DNA of 47,113 nt. Origin: an uncultured Eubacterium sp. (GTDB taxonomy: Bacteria; Bacillota; Clostridia; Lachnospirales; Lachnospiraceae). Shown one piece after another: positions 8,494 to 16,921 of the stretch. The stretch's first letter is position 1; every line of letters begins with the position of its first letter. The notes beneath the pieces are model-generated. The model did no database searches and had not been told where the DNA came from. It saw only the letters and a program-made list of their open reading frames with translations. The position numbers were made by a program, and so were the translations under genes. The stretch is taken from assembly GCA_910580075.1 (NCBI GenBank), contig CAJTVR010000012.1:1-47113 (forward strand), given 5' to 3'.

Positions 8494-9062
8494 ATAAACA
8501 GAAACTTGCCATATTTGATCTGGACGGGACACTTTTTGATACGAAGGATGTGAATTATTCTGCATACCAGGAAGCTATAAAATGTTGTGGATTTTCGGCG
8601 GAAATAGATTACGGATTTTACTGCAGTTATTGTAATGGGAATCATTATAAGGACTTTCTTCCCGTTATCATACCCGGGATTACGGTAAATGAAATGATGA
8701 AAATTCATGAGTGCAAGAAAAAAGCATATGCAAAGTATTTAAAACATGCAAAAAAGAATGAAAGCCTGTTTGAGCTGATCAGCTGTATAAAATCTGAATA
8801 CCGGACTGCACTTGTAACATCTGCGTCCAGGACAAATGCGGATGATCTTATCAGTGAGTTTAAAATACGCGGTGTTTTTGACAGTATTATTACGCAGGAT
8901 GATGTAGAAAGATGCAAGCCGGACCCGGAAGGATTTTTAAAAGCGATGAAAGAGAGTGGTATTTCTGCTGAAAAAACGATCATCTTTGAAGATTCGGAAA
9001 ATGGAATCAAAGCAGCACAGAAAGCTGGCGCAAATTATGTCAGGGTATACGGATGGAATTAA
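8490..9062 (+). CDS. HAD-family phosphatase (subfamily IA, beta-phosphoglucomutase-like)
   Basis: A 190-residue HAD hydrolase. Motif I is FDLDGTLFD (nucleophile D10, acid D12), motif II is ALVTSAS, the lysine is in 'RCKPDPEGF', and motif III is IIFEDSENGIKAA. A helical cap lies between residues 18 and 80. It should dephosphorylate (or isomerise) a small phosphorylated sugar or alcohol. It overlaps the kinase fusion by 4 bp, so it is probably part of the same activation pathway. Its natural substrate is not evident. Confidence 0.85.
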   Translation: MNKQKLAIFDLDGTLFDTKDVNYSAYQEAIKCCGFSAEIDYGFYCSYCNGNHYKDFLPVIIPGITVNEMMKIHECKKKAYAKYLKHAKKNESLFELISCIKSEYRTALVTSASRTNADDLISEFKIRGVFDSIITQDDVERCKPDPEGFLKAMKESGISAEKTIIFEDSENGIKAAQKAGANYVRVYGWN

Positions 9063-9447
9063 GGATGGGAGAATATTCCGGTTTATACTGGCAGGAGGCT
9101 GTTCGACAGCTTTGGATTTTATTTTATATATGGCTTTGATTCAGCATATGCCGGTTTTTGTTTCTAAAGTCATATCAATGGTCTCAGCTTCGGTTTTTTC
9201 TTATACTGCTAATAAGGTATTTACGTTTCGCAGTAAGAAGAGGCTGGGAAGAACGTATATTGTCAGGTTTTATATTGTTTTTGGAGTGAATGTATTTGTT
9301 AATGCTGGAATGAACTGGCTGCTGTACTGCCTGACTGGAATCAGGCTGCTGTCATATATGACCGCAGCGCTGGCTGGTCTGTGTGTGAATTATGCTGGGC
9401 AGAAAAATTATGTTTTTGGAGAAACAGGTGCGGAAAGATCAGGGTAA
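9037..9447 (+). CDS. GtrA-like flippase protein
   Basis: A protein of about 136 residues with four TM helices in the GtrA family. It contains the family-typical 'FILAGGCSTALDFILYM', 'SYTANKVFTF' and 'YAGQKNYVF' segments. GtrA proteins are thought to flip undecaprenyl-phosphate-linked sugars, or assist their transfer, in glycan decoration. I chose the ATG at 9037, which lies inside the end of the HAD gene (26-bp overlap), because the family homology begins soon after it. The same frame is open further upstream to 8956, but that part would duplicate HAD coding DNA and looks spurious. Confidence 0.85.
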   Translation: MSGYTDGIKDGRIFRFILAGGCSTALDFILYMALIQHMPVFVSKVISMVSASVFSYTANKVFTFRSKKRLGRTYIVRFYIVFGVNVFVNAGMNWLLYCLTGIRLLSYMTAALAGLCVNYAGQKNYVFGETGAERSG

Positions 9448-9450
9448 ACG

Positions 9451-10827
9451 GTGGATAAACACATGAAAATAAAATATCACTATATGAATTGGAAACTTTT
9501 TAAGAACCAGAGAGTTTCATTTTTGCTTTTGTCTGTATTATTCCGTGTTATTATGGACTGGTATTATCTTGGCTATGTCAGTCCGATTTGGGGATATATG
9601 GACATGAAGACAGATATAAATGTAAAAAAGGTGGTCTTGTCATATTTGATTGTAATTGTACTGGCGTTATTTATAGACTGGAAGGCTGAAACTTTTTCAG
9701 AAACTGCAGTTCAGATTTTATATATCATTATGATGATACCGTTTACGTCGGTTTATTCTTTAAATAACCAGTCTGATTTATTTATGGTATGCTGTTCCCT
9801 GTCTTTTCTAATTACGGAAATATTTGTGCAGCTGCTATCAAAAATTAATTTCTTTGGATATACCGTAAAATTGAAAAAGACAAGCGGCGGTTATTTATTA
9901 AAAACGGTGTTTTGTGCAGTTATTGTATTTTTGCTGGTCATGATTGCATCAAGAGGATTAAATCCAGGTGTACTGAATATTTTTAATTCTGAACTTATTT
10001 ATTCCATCCGGGAAAAAGGAATTGCTTTAAGCGGTTTTTTCTCTTATTTTTATGGATGGGCATATAGAGTTATTATGCCGCTTTTGTTAGGTTACTGCCT
10101 GTATAAAAAGAGATATTTTGCTGCGGTGGCTGTGATCTTCTTTCAGACGCTGTTATATTTAAGTGACCCGCATAAAGAAATATTCTTAGGGGCCGTTATG
10201 GTTTTTTTAGTTTATCTGTCTGGAAAGAATACTGGCTATGGAAAACTTCTGCTGGCCGGTTTTACAGTCTGCATTGGAACGGGAATGGCTGTATTCAGAT
10301 TAACAGGGTCTAAAATCGCATATTACGGGCTGGATATACTTATGAGGGTCTTTCATATTCCGGCAAGCATAAAATTTCAGCACTACAGGTTTTTTTCAGA
10401 AACATCAAAATTATACTTTTCAGAGGGAAGAATCGGGCGTTTGTTTGGGATTGAATATCCATATGGAAGCATGAGTGCGGGAAGAGTAGTTGCAAAAAAC
10501 CTGCTCAATTCTGATTCGAATAATAATACCGGCTATCTGGCATATGCTTATGATGATTTGGGATATATAGGAATTTTTCTTGCCGGGATACTCATTGCTT
10601 TTATATTTAAACTGTTTGATTTATGTATTACCAGAGAGAATCAGAAATGGATGACAGCTGTTGCAGTATATCCGGTTATCTGTCTGAATGATACGCCGCT
10701 GCTCCAATGGCTGTTAGGCGGCGGGGGAGCTGTTTTTTTCATTTTATTATGGATATTTCAGTCGTATAGCAGGAACAGCAGGGTAATAAAGACAATGGTA
10801 TTAGGGACTGGGAAAGCGGATTATTAG
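9451..10827 (+). CDS. Wzy-like oligosaccharide repeat-unit polymerase
   Basis: A 458-residue integral membrane protein with about eleven to twelve hydrophobic segments and a large loop near residues 285-355 that contains 'RFFSETSKLYFSEGRIGRLFG'. This layout is that of Wzy-type O-antigen/capsule polymerases, which join lipid-linked repeat units outside the membrane. Sequence conservation in this family is weak, so the call rests on topology and location. GTG at 9451 has AGGG upstream; the ATG at 9463 has GGTGG upstream and is also possible. Base composition is visibly more AT-rich than the flanking genes, which is usual for wzy genes. Confidence 0.7.
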   Translation: MDKHMKIKYHYMNWKLFKNQRVSFLLLSVLFRVIMDWYYLGYVSPIWGYMDMKTDINVKKVVLSYLIVIVLALFIDWKAETFSETAVQILYIIMMIPFTSVYSLNNQSDLFMVCCSLSFLITEIFVQLLSKINFFGYTVKLKKTSGGYLLKTVFCAVIVFLLVMIASRGLNPGVLNIFNSELIYSIREKGIALSGFFSYFYGWAYRVIMPLLLGYCLYKKRYFAAVAVIFFQTLLYLSDPHKEIFLGAVMVFLVYLSGKNTGYGKLLLAGFTVCIGTGMAVFRLTGSKIAYYGLDILMRVFHIPASIKFQHYRFFSETSKLYFSEGRIGRLFGIEYPYGSMSAGRVVAKNLLNSDSNNNTGYLAYAYDDLGYIGIFLAGILIAFIFKLFDLCITRENQKWMTAVAVYPVICLNDTPLLQWLLGGGGAVFFILLWIFQSYSRNSRVIKTMVLGTGKADY

Positions 10828-10832
10828 AATAA

Positions 10833-11888
10833 ATGAAGGATGAGAAAAGCGTTATGGAATCATTATTTAGAGGAGCAGTGTTATTAATTACCGGAGGAAC
10901 GGGATCTTTTGGATATGCTGTATTAAAACATTTTCTGCATACAGATATCAGTGAAATCAGAATTTTTTCACGTGATGAGAAAAAGCAGGATGATATGAGG
11001 CACAGACTGCAGAAGCTGTATCCTGATCATGCTGCTAAGGTTAAATTCTACATAGGGAATGTCCGCGATCCGCAGTCTGTGAATGATGCTATGACAGACG
11101 TGGATTTTGTATTTCATGCAGCGGCATTAAAACAGGTGCCTTCCTGCGAATTTTTTCCGATGGAGGCGGTGCAGACAAATGTAGAAGGTACAAATCATGT
11201 ACTGCACGCAGCTATAGAAGCACGGGTGAAACGTGTAGTATGTCTTAGTACAGATAAAGCGGCCTATCCGGTTAATGCTATGGGAACATCTAAGGCTATG
11301 ATGGAACATGTGGTGAGAGCAAATGCAAGAGTGGCTGCCGAAAGAGGCAGTACTGTGATCTGCTGCACAAGATATGGAAATGTGATGTGTTCGAGGGGAT
11401 CTGTGATACCTCTTTTTATTGAACAGATCAGAGACGGACAGCCTGTTACAGTTACAAACCCTGAAATGACACGTTTTCTGATGGATCTGGATGAGGCAGT
11501 GGATTTAGTGAAATTTGCATTTAAACATGCGAACCCCGGGGATCTGTTTATTCAGAAGTCAGATGCCTGTACGGTCGGTGTACTGACGAAGGCAGTCCAG
11601 AAACTGTTTGGGGATACTGGCATGAGGATTATCGGTACAAGGCATGGGGAAAAACTGTATGAAACTCTTATGACAAAAGAAGAGAGGCTTCGTTCGGAAG
11701 ATATGGGGAAGTATTTCAGGGTGTCTGCAGACAGCCGGGATCTTAATTATGATAAATATTTTGTAGAAGGCCAGGTGGGCGGTGAAGAAGTGAAGGCTTA
11801 TACTTCTCATAATACGAAGCTGCTTGATGTAAATAAAACAGCTGAAAAACTGATTGCAACAGATTATATTAAGGAAATGCTGAAGTGA
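10833..11888 (+). CDS. capE: UDP-GlcNAc 4,6-dehydratase/3,5-epimerase CapE
   Basis: A 351-residue SDR. It has the GGTGSFG NAD motif, 'SRDEKKQDDMRH', 'HAAALKQVPSCEFFPMEA', and the 'STDKAAYPVNAMGTSKAMME' block that is diagnostic of the CapE/FnlA/WbjB group. These enzymes convert UDP-GlcNAc to a 4-keto-6-deoxy-L-hexose, the first step toward UDP-N-acetyl-L-fucosamine. The next two genes are capF and capG, in pathway order, which supports the call strongly. GAAGGA about 12 bases before an ATG at 10854 suggests that start (344 residues); the ATG at 10833 has no ribosome site. Confidence 0.93.
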   Translation: MKDEKSVMESLFRGAVLLITGGTGSFGYAVLKHFLHTDISEIRIFSRDEKKQDDMRHRLQKLYPDHAAKVKFYIGNVRDPQSVNDAMTDVDFVFHAAALKQVPSCEFFPMEAVQTNVEGTNHVLHAAIEARVKRVVCLSTDKAAYPVNAMGTSKAMMEHVVRANARVAAERGSTVICCTRYGNVMCSRGSVIPLFIEQIRDGQPVTVTNPEMTRFLMDLDEAVDLVKFAFKHANPGDLFIQKSDACTVGVLTKAVQKLFGDTGMRIIGTRHGEKLYETLMTKEERLRSEDMGKYFRVSADSRDLNYDKYFVEGQVGGEEVKAYTSHNTKLLDVNKTAEKLIATDYIKEMLK

Positions 11889-11930
11889 TTCGGGAAGTCA
11901 TGAGGGAAACAGGATAGAGGGGTGTAAAAT

Positions 11931-13175
11931 TTGAAAATTCTGGTAACAGGAAGTAAAGGTTTTGTCGGTCAGAATCTGGTATGGAATTTAGAAGAAATCC
12001 GTAGCGGCAGAAACGTAACCAGGCCGGAACTGAATATTACAAAGATATACAGTTATGATATTGGAGATGATACAGGCAGGCTGGAAGAAGCCTGCCAAAA
12101 AGCAGACTTTGTGTTTCATCTGGCTGGAGTGAACCGTCCGAAGGACCAGTCAGAATTTATGAGCGGCAATTATGGATTCACCAGCACACTGTTAAATATG
12201 CTGAAATCCTTTCATAATAACTGCCCCGTCATGTTTTCCAGTTCGGTACAGGCATGTCTTAGCGGACGGTTTGCGGATTCAGAGTATGGCAGGAGCAAAC
12301 TGGAGGGAGAGAAACTGTTTTTCAAATATGCACAGGAAACAGGTGCGAAAGTGCTGATATACCGTTTTCCTAATATTTTTGGCAAATGGTGCAGGCCGGG
12401 TTATAACTCTGCTGTGGCGACTTTCTGCAATGCAGCTGCTAATGACCTGGAATTTACTGTCAATGATCCGGATATGGTATTGGAACTTCTTTATATTGAT
12501 GACCTGACAGAAGAAATGCTGGATGTACTGGAAGGCAGGGAGCACCGGTGTGAATACAGTGGTTCGAAGGCAGTGGCAGACAGAGACGGACATTACTGTT
12601 ATGTTCCGGTTACTCATCATGCAGCGCTTGGAGAGATTGTAAAGCTGCTGCAGTCTTTTAAAGATATGCCAGCGGACCTGTATATACCAGAGATTACAGA
12701 TGGATCTTTTGAAAAAAAGCTGTACAGCACATATCTGTCTTATCTTCCAAAAGCAAGGATGATGTATCCGCTTCATTCGCATGTGGATAGCCGGGGAAAT
12801 TTTACGGAACTGATACGGACAGAAAACTGCGGGCAGGTGAGCATTAATGTTGCCAAGCCGGGCATTACCCGCGGGCAGCACTGGCATAACAGCAAGTGGG
12901 AGATTTTTATGGTAGTCAGCGGTCACGGACTGATCCGGGAACGGCGCATAGGCACTGACCCTGAGACAGGTAAAGCATATCCGGTCATAGAGTTTGAGGT
13001 TACGGGCAGGCAGATGAAGGCGGTGCAGATACTTCCGGGATATGCTCATGACATTATCAATCTTTCGCAGACAGATGACCTTGTAACTGTCATGTGGGCG
13101 AATGAAGTATTTAAAGAAGAACATCCGGATACATTTTATGAGCCTGTAGAGTGTGAAAGAAAAACGGCAGATTAG
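11931..13175 (+). CDS. capF: CapF-like reductase with C-terminal cupin domain
   Basis: A 414-residue protein, slightly longer than typical CapF. Residues 1 to about 270 are an SDR domain with GSKGFVGQNL and YGRSKLEGEK (Y-x3-K). Residues about 285-410 are a cupin with 'RGQHWHNSKWEIFMVVSG', which carries the zinc-type histidines. CapF reduces the 4-keto sugar made by CapE on the way to UDP-L-FucNAc. The start is a TTG at 11931 with AGAGGGG upstream; no ATG fits the conserved N-terminus. It follows capE by 42 bp and precedes capG by 14 bp. Confidence 0.92.
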   Translation: MKILVTGSKGFVGQNLVWNLEEIRSGRNVTRPELNITKIYSYDIGDDTGRLEEACQKADFVFHLAGVNRPKDQSEFMSGNYGFTSTLLNMLKSFHNNCPVMFSSSVQACLSGRFADSEYGRSKLEGEKLFFKYAQETGAKVLIYRFPNIFGKWCRPGYNSAVATFCNAAANDLEFTVNDPDMVLELLYIDDLTEEMLDVLEGREHRCEYSGSKAVADRDGHYCYVPVTHHAALGEIVKLLQSFKDMPADLYIPEITDGSFEKKLYSTYLSYLPKARMMYPLHSHVDSRGNFTELIRTENCGQVSINVAKPGITRGQHWHNSKWEIFMVVSGHGLIRERRIGTDPETGKAYPVIEFEVTGRQMKAVQILPGYAHDIINLSQTDDLVTVMWANEVFKEEHPDTFYEPVECERKTAD

Positions 13176-13189
13176 GAAAAAGGAATGAT

Positions 13190-14392
13190 ATGAAAGATTG
13201 GGCTGAATGGAAAAATAACGGAAAGATAAAGCTGATGATCATAGCCGGCACGAGACCCGAAATCATCCGGCTGTCTGCGGTGATCAGCAGATGCAGGAAA
13301 TATTTTGATACGATGCTGGTTCATACCGGTCAGAATTATGATTACAATCTGAATGGTATCTTTTTTAAGGAATTAAAGATTGCTGAACCAGAAGTATATT
13401 TAGATGCAGCTGGCAAAGATCCTGGAATGACGATTGGCAGCATCATTTCCAGGTCTTATAAGCTGATGTCCGAAGTCCGGCCGGAAGCTGTGCTGGTACT
13501 CGGAGATACGAACAGCTGTTTGTCAGTGATAGGAGCTAAAAGGCTCCATATACCTGTGTTTCATATGGAGGCTGGAAACCGGTGTAAGGATGAATGCCTG
13601 CCAGAAGAAACGAACAGGCGGATTGTGGATATCATTTCGGATGTGAATCTGGCATATTCAGAACATGCGAGGCGTTATCTTGCAGAATGCGGACTGCCGA
13701 AAGAGAGGACATATGTGACGGGCTCTCCAATGGCAGAAGTGCTGCAGAATAATCTGAAGGCGATTTTAGATTCGGATATCCATGAACGCATCAGCAGGGA
13801 AACGGGGGTAAAGATCAAAAAAGGGCATTATATTCTGCTTTCGGCACACAGGGAGGAGAATATCGATACGGAAAAAAATTTTCAATCTTTATTTTCGGCT
13901 GTCAATGCCATGGCAGGAAAATATGATATGCCGGTCCTTTATTCCTGTCATCCGCGTTCACGCAGGCGGCTGGAAGAATCGGGATTTCAGCTGGACAGCC
14001 GTGTGATCGCTCATGAGCCGATGGGATTTTATGATTATAATTGTCTGCAGGTGCATGCATTTGCTGTTGTTTCGGATTCCGGGACACTTCCGGAAGAAAG
14101 CAGTTATTTTACATCTATTCAGAGACCTTTTCCAGCTGTATGTATCAGAACAAGTACTGAAAGGCCGGAAGCTCTGGAAAAAGCATGTTTTATTCTTTCT
14201 GGAATCCGTACAGAAGGACTGCTTCAGTCAGTTGAGCTGGCAGTTTCCATGAACCGGAATGGGGACTTTGGAACTCCTGTACCTGATTATACCGATACGA
14301 ATGTGAGTATGAAAGTAGTCAGGATCATACAGTCATATAAAGATACGGTGAACCGGTTTGTATGGAGAAAAGATGAGCCGGACGTGCTGTGA
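13190..14392 (+). CDS. capG: UDP-N-acetyl sugar 2-epimerase CapG (non-hydrolysing)
   Basis: A 400-residue GT-B-like 2-epimerase. It has IAGTRPEIIRLSAVI at the N-terminus, 'VLVLGDTNSCLS', 'HMEAGNRCKDECLPEETNRR', 'SAHREENID', and 'VSDSGTLPEESSYF'. These are the WecB/CapG signature blocks. In the CapE-CapF-CapG pathway it makes the last step to UDP-N-acetyl-L-fucosamine. AAGGAATGAT precedes the ATG. It is the third of three consecutive pathway genes. Confidence 0.93.
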   Translation: MKDWAEWKNNGKIKLMIIAGTRPEIIRLSAVISRCRKYFDTMLVHTGQNYDYNLNGIFFKELKIAEPEVYLDAAGKDPGMTIGSIISRSYKLMSEVRPEAVLVLGDTNSCLSVIGAKRLHIPVFHMEAGNRCKDECLPEETNRRIVDIISDVNLAYSEHARRYLAECGLPKERTYVTGSPMAEVLQNNLKAILDSDIHERISRETGVKIKKGHYILLSAHREENIDTEKNFQSLFSAVNAMAGKYDMPVLYSCHPRSRRRLEESGFQLDSRVIAHEPMGFYDYNCLQVHAFAVVSDSGTLPEESSYFTSIQRPFPAVCIRTSTERPEALEKACFILSGIRTEGLLQSVELAVSMNRNGDFGTPVPDYTDTNVSMKVVRIIQSYKDTVNRFVWRKDEPDVL

Positions 14393-14448
14393 ACACAGTT
14401 TTGAAGACTAGAGAAATATGCAGGATGATAGAAACGGGGTAGATACAT

Positions 14449-15597
14449 ATGGAATTCAGAGATTTGAAGAAACAGTATAGCAGGCTTAAGCAGCAGATAG
14501 ATATAAAAATGGCCGAAGTAATTTCCGGCGCTCATTTTATATCGGGTGAGCAGGTAACGGAGCTTGAAACAGCTCTGGCTTCCTATGCCGGAGTCAGGCA
14601 CTGTATTTCCTGTGCCAATGGGACAGATGCAATATCGATAGCCTGTCTGGCCTGTGGTATAGGGGCAGGAGATGCAGTATTTGTTCCGGATTTTACGTTT
14701 TTTTCTTCTGGCGAGTGTCCTGCATCTGCAGGAGCTACGCCGGTTTTTGTAGATGTATCTTTGGAAACGTTTAATATAGACTGCTGCAGCCTTGAGAAAA
14801 CGATAGAAAGGATTCTGGCGGAAGGGAAGCTGAGACCGAGAGCAGTCATTGCAGTGGATTTGTTTGGGCTTCCGGCAGACTATTACGGACTCAGGCGTAT
14901 CTGTGATAAATACAGTCTCATTCTGCTGGAAGACGCAGCCCAGGGCTTTGGGGGAAAAATCGGTGACCGGTATGCCTGTTCGTTTGGAGATATTTCTACC
15001 ACATCTTTTTTCCCGGCAAAGCCGCTTGGCTGTTATGGTGACGGAGGTGCGTTATTTACGGATGATGATGAAACGGCCCGTATATGCCGCTCAATTGCTG
15101 TGCATGGCAGGAATGAAGATGATAAGTATGACAATGTGAGGCTTGGCATGAACAGCCGTCTGGATACGCTGCAGGCGGCGGTATTAGATGTTAAATTTCA
15201 GGCATTCAGGGAGTATGAGCTTCAGGATGTAAATAAAGCTGCAGCGAAGTATACACAGCTGCTGAAAGATGTCAGCGGACTTATACTTCCATGTGTGCCG
15301 GATGGCTGTTATTCCTCGTGGGCGCAGTATACAGTCCGGCTGCCGGAAGGCACGGATAGGGAATGTGTGCAGAATTATATGAAGGAAGCCGGCATACCGA
15401 CCATGATCTATTACCGTAAACCTATGCATATGCAGGGAGCATTTTCAGGCACATGGTCTGCTGATGCGGATTGTCCAGTGACCGAAAAACTTTGTGAGCA
15501 GGTACTCTGCCTGCCGATTCATCCGTATTTAGAAATTGAAGAAATTGAACTTGTAGTGAAAACTCTGATAGAAGCTTTGGACAAATATGGGAGGTAG
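14449..15597 (+). CDS. DegT/DnrJ/EryC1-type PLP aminotransferase (nucleotide-sugar)
   Basis: A 382-residue PLP-dependent sugar aminotransferase. The cofactor block is 'LEDAAQGFGGKIGD', the Schiff-base lysine is K191 in FFPAKPLGCYGDGGA, and 'NSRLDTLQAAVL' follows. The closest functional group by pattern is WbpE/FdtB/PseC-like enzymes, which add an amino group to a keto nucleotide sugar. Together with the SDRs of the locus and the formyltransferase-like tail at the left edge, it points to a second amino sugar besides FucNAc. It lies 56 bp after capG. The substrate is not determinable. Confidence 0.9.
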   Translation: MEFRDLKKQYSRLKQQIDIKMAEVISGAHFISGEQVTELETALASYAGVRHCISCANGTDAISIACLACGIGAGDAVFVPDFTFFSSGECPASAGATPVFVDVSLETFNIDCCSLEKTIERILAEGKLRPRAVIAVDLFGLPADYYGLRRICDKYSLILLEDAAQGFGGKIGDRYACSFGDISTTSFFPAKPLGCYGDGGALFTDDDETARICRSIAVHGRNEDDKYDNVRLGMNSRLDTLQAAVLDVKFQAFREYELQDVNKAAAKYTQLLKDVSGLILPCVPDGCYSSWAQYTVRLPEGTDRECVQNYMKEAGIPTMIYYRKPMHMQGAFSGTWSADADCPVTEKLCEQVLCLPIHPYLEIEEIELVVKTLIEALDKYGR

Positions 15598-15889
15598 AAG
15601 CTGTCCGGTATTTTTTCTGCTGAAGTTATATACCTGTTTTTCAGTGACGTGCTGTCTGCAGTCTGCCGGCATTTCGCCAATTGGATATTTAATGCTGCTG
15701 CTGATTCTTTATTTAGTATTAGCAGCATATTTTTTTGCAGTTTTGCAATATTACTCTGCTGATAATTATCACAATATCATTTTGATCATTTCTATGATTA
15801 ATATCATTCATATCATTTTTATTATTTCTATCAAAGCTGCTAATCAAACCGTCATGGACAAAAAAATATTCGGTTCAAATGACGTCTAA
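15587..15889 (+). CDS. Doubtful hydrophobic ORF; possible detached N-terminal anchor of the following esterase
   Basis: A 100-residue hydrophobic frame that begins within the end of the aminotransferase gene and is rich in Ile, Leu and Tyr, with two to three possible TM helices. The DNA has an unusual AT-rich pattern of repeated ATCAT/ATATCAT words between 15760 and 15830. No good ribosome site is seen. The frame ends 'KKIFGSNDV', exactly where the esterase frame begins (+1 relative). The segment may be the signal-anchor of the esterase, separated by a frameshift, or it may simply be non-coding. Confidence 0.2.
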   Translation: MGGRSCPVFFLLKLYTCFSVTCCLQSAGISPIGYLMLLLILYLVLAAYFFAVLQYYSADNYHNIILIISMINIIHIIFIISIKAANQTVMDKKIFGSNDV

Positions 15890-16736
15890 GATAGGAAAAG
15901 TTTATAAAGACATATCTTATGGGGAGACTGAAGCTGGAAAGTTCGACCTGTATATTCCCGCAGACGCAGATAAAGAAAACTGCGGTCTGGCTGTTTATCT
16001 TCATGCAGGCGGATTTACATCGGGAGATAAAGCAGACGATGCTAAGATACTTGCCTGGCTGTGTTCTAAAGGCTATATTGCAGCAGGAATCAACTATACG
16101 CTGTGTTCCAGTGAAAATGATGAAAGCGTTTATTCACAGTCCATGGAGATTAAGGAGGCTGTGCCAAAGGCTGTACAGGAAGCTGAAAGCCTCGGATACC
16201 ATATTGACAAAATGGCAGTGGCGGGAGGTTCGGCAGGAGGCACACTTGCTATGCTCTATGCTTACAGAGATGCTGCGGATTCTCCCGTACCTGTAAAAAT
16301 GATGTTTGAAGCGGTCGGCCCGTCCAGCTTTTATAGGAAAGACTGGGGTATATACGGCCTGGACCAGGACACTGACGAAAGCAGAAAAGCAGCGGCCGCA
16401 CTGTTCGGCGTTATGCTTGGAAAGGAAATAGATGCGGGTATCCTTGATACGCCGGAGTATGACGAGGTTATCAAACCGGTTTCTGCATTTATGCGGGTTG
16501 GGGAAAACAGTGTACCGAGTGTAATTGCATATGGTGCACATGACCGTGTGTGTCCGTTTGGGAGTGCTGCGCATCTGGTAAATGTTCTGGAGAAAAACGG
16601 CGTGGATTACAGGTATTTTGAAATGCCTCATTCGGGACACGGGCTGCAGAATGATTATAGGATGTATGGTCAGTACATGCAGACTGTAGAGGAATATCTG
16701 GATAAATACATGCCTGTGAAAAAGGTGGATGAATAA
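15879..16736 (+). CDS. Alpha/beta-hydrolase (esterase/lipase, HSL-like)
   Basis: A 285-residue hydrolase. The oxyanion motif is HAGG (residues 42-45) and the nucleophile elbow is GGSAGG with S118. A later Asp lies in 'GAHDRVCPF' and a His in 'PHSGHGLQ', which completes the triad. It belongs to the hormone-sensitive-lipase/BD-FAE-like group. As I recall, related Lachnospiraceae proteins begin with a membrane anchor before the 'SKIGKVYKDISYG' segment. Here the frame starts directly at that segment, with no clear ribosome site before the ATG, so the N-terminus may be lost. It could deacylate surface glycans, but this is only an inference from position. Confidence 0.8.
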   Translation: MTSKIGKVYKDISYGETEAGKFDLYIPADADKENCGLAVYLHAGGFTSGDKADDAKILAWLCSKGYIAAGINYTLCSSENDESVYSQSMEIKEAVPKAVQEAESLGYHIDKMAVAGGSAGGTLAMLYAYRDAADSPVPVKMMFEAVGPSSFYRKDWGIYGLDQDTDESRKAAAALFGVMLGKEIDAGILDTPEYDEVIKPVSAFMRVGENSVPSVIAYGAHDRVCPFGSAAHLVNVLEKNGVDYRYFEMPHSGHGLQNDYRMYGQYMQTVEEYLDKYMPVKKVDE

Positions 16737-16840
16737 GCAGCATTAGGGAAATGATGAAGGCAGAAACGGCAGCGTCCCCTTTTTATCATTTTAACATTTT
16801 TTCTTCTGTTACTCCGATTACCTCTTTATATATTTTATAG

Positions 16841-16883
16841 TTTTTGTCCCAATATTGACATTTATGTCCCAAAATGATAAGGT
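16841..16883 (+). promoter_or_regulatory. Promoter and GTCCCAA direct repeats upstream of ietAS-like pair
   Basis: A TTGACA box is at 16855-16860. Seventeen bases downstream TAAGGT (16878-16883) is a weak -10 candidate. Two copies of T-rich-GTCCCAA lie at 16841-16855 and 16861-16875, exactly 20 bp apart, on both sides of the -35 box. They look like an operator bound on one helix face, or like terminal repeats of a mobile segment. Confidence 0.45.
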
Positions 16884-16921
16884 TAAAGCATGAAGAAAAA
16901 ATGAGGGGGAGAGTACGTATC

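Noticed and set aside
9775..10827. Phase variation of the polymerase gene
   Set aside because: Its longest G run is five and no long homopolymer is present.
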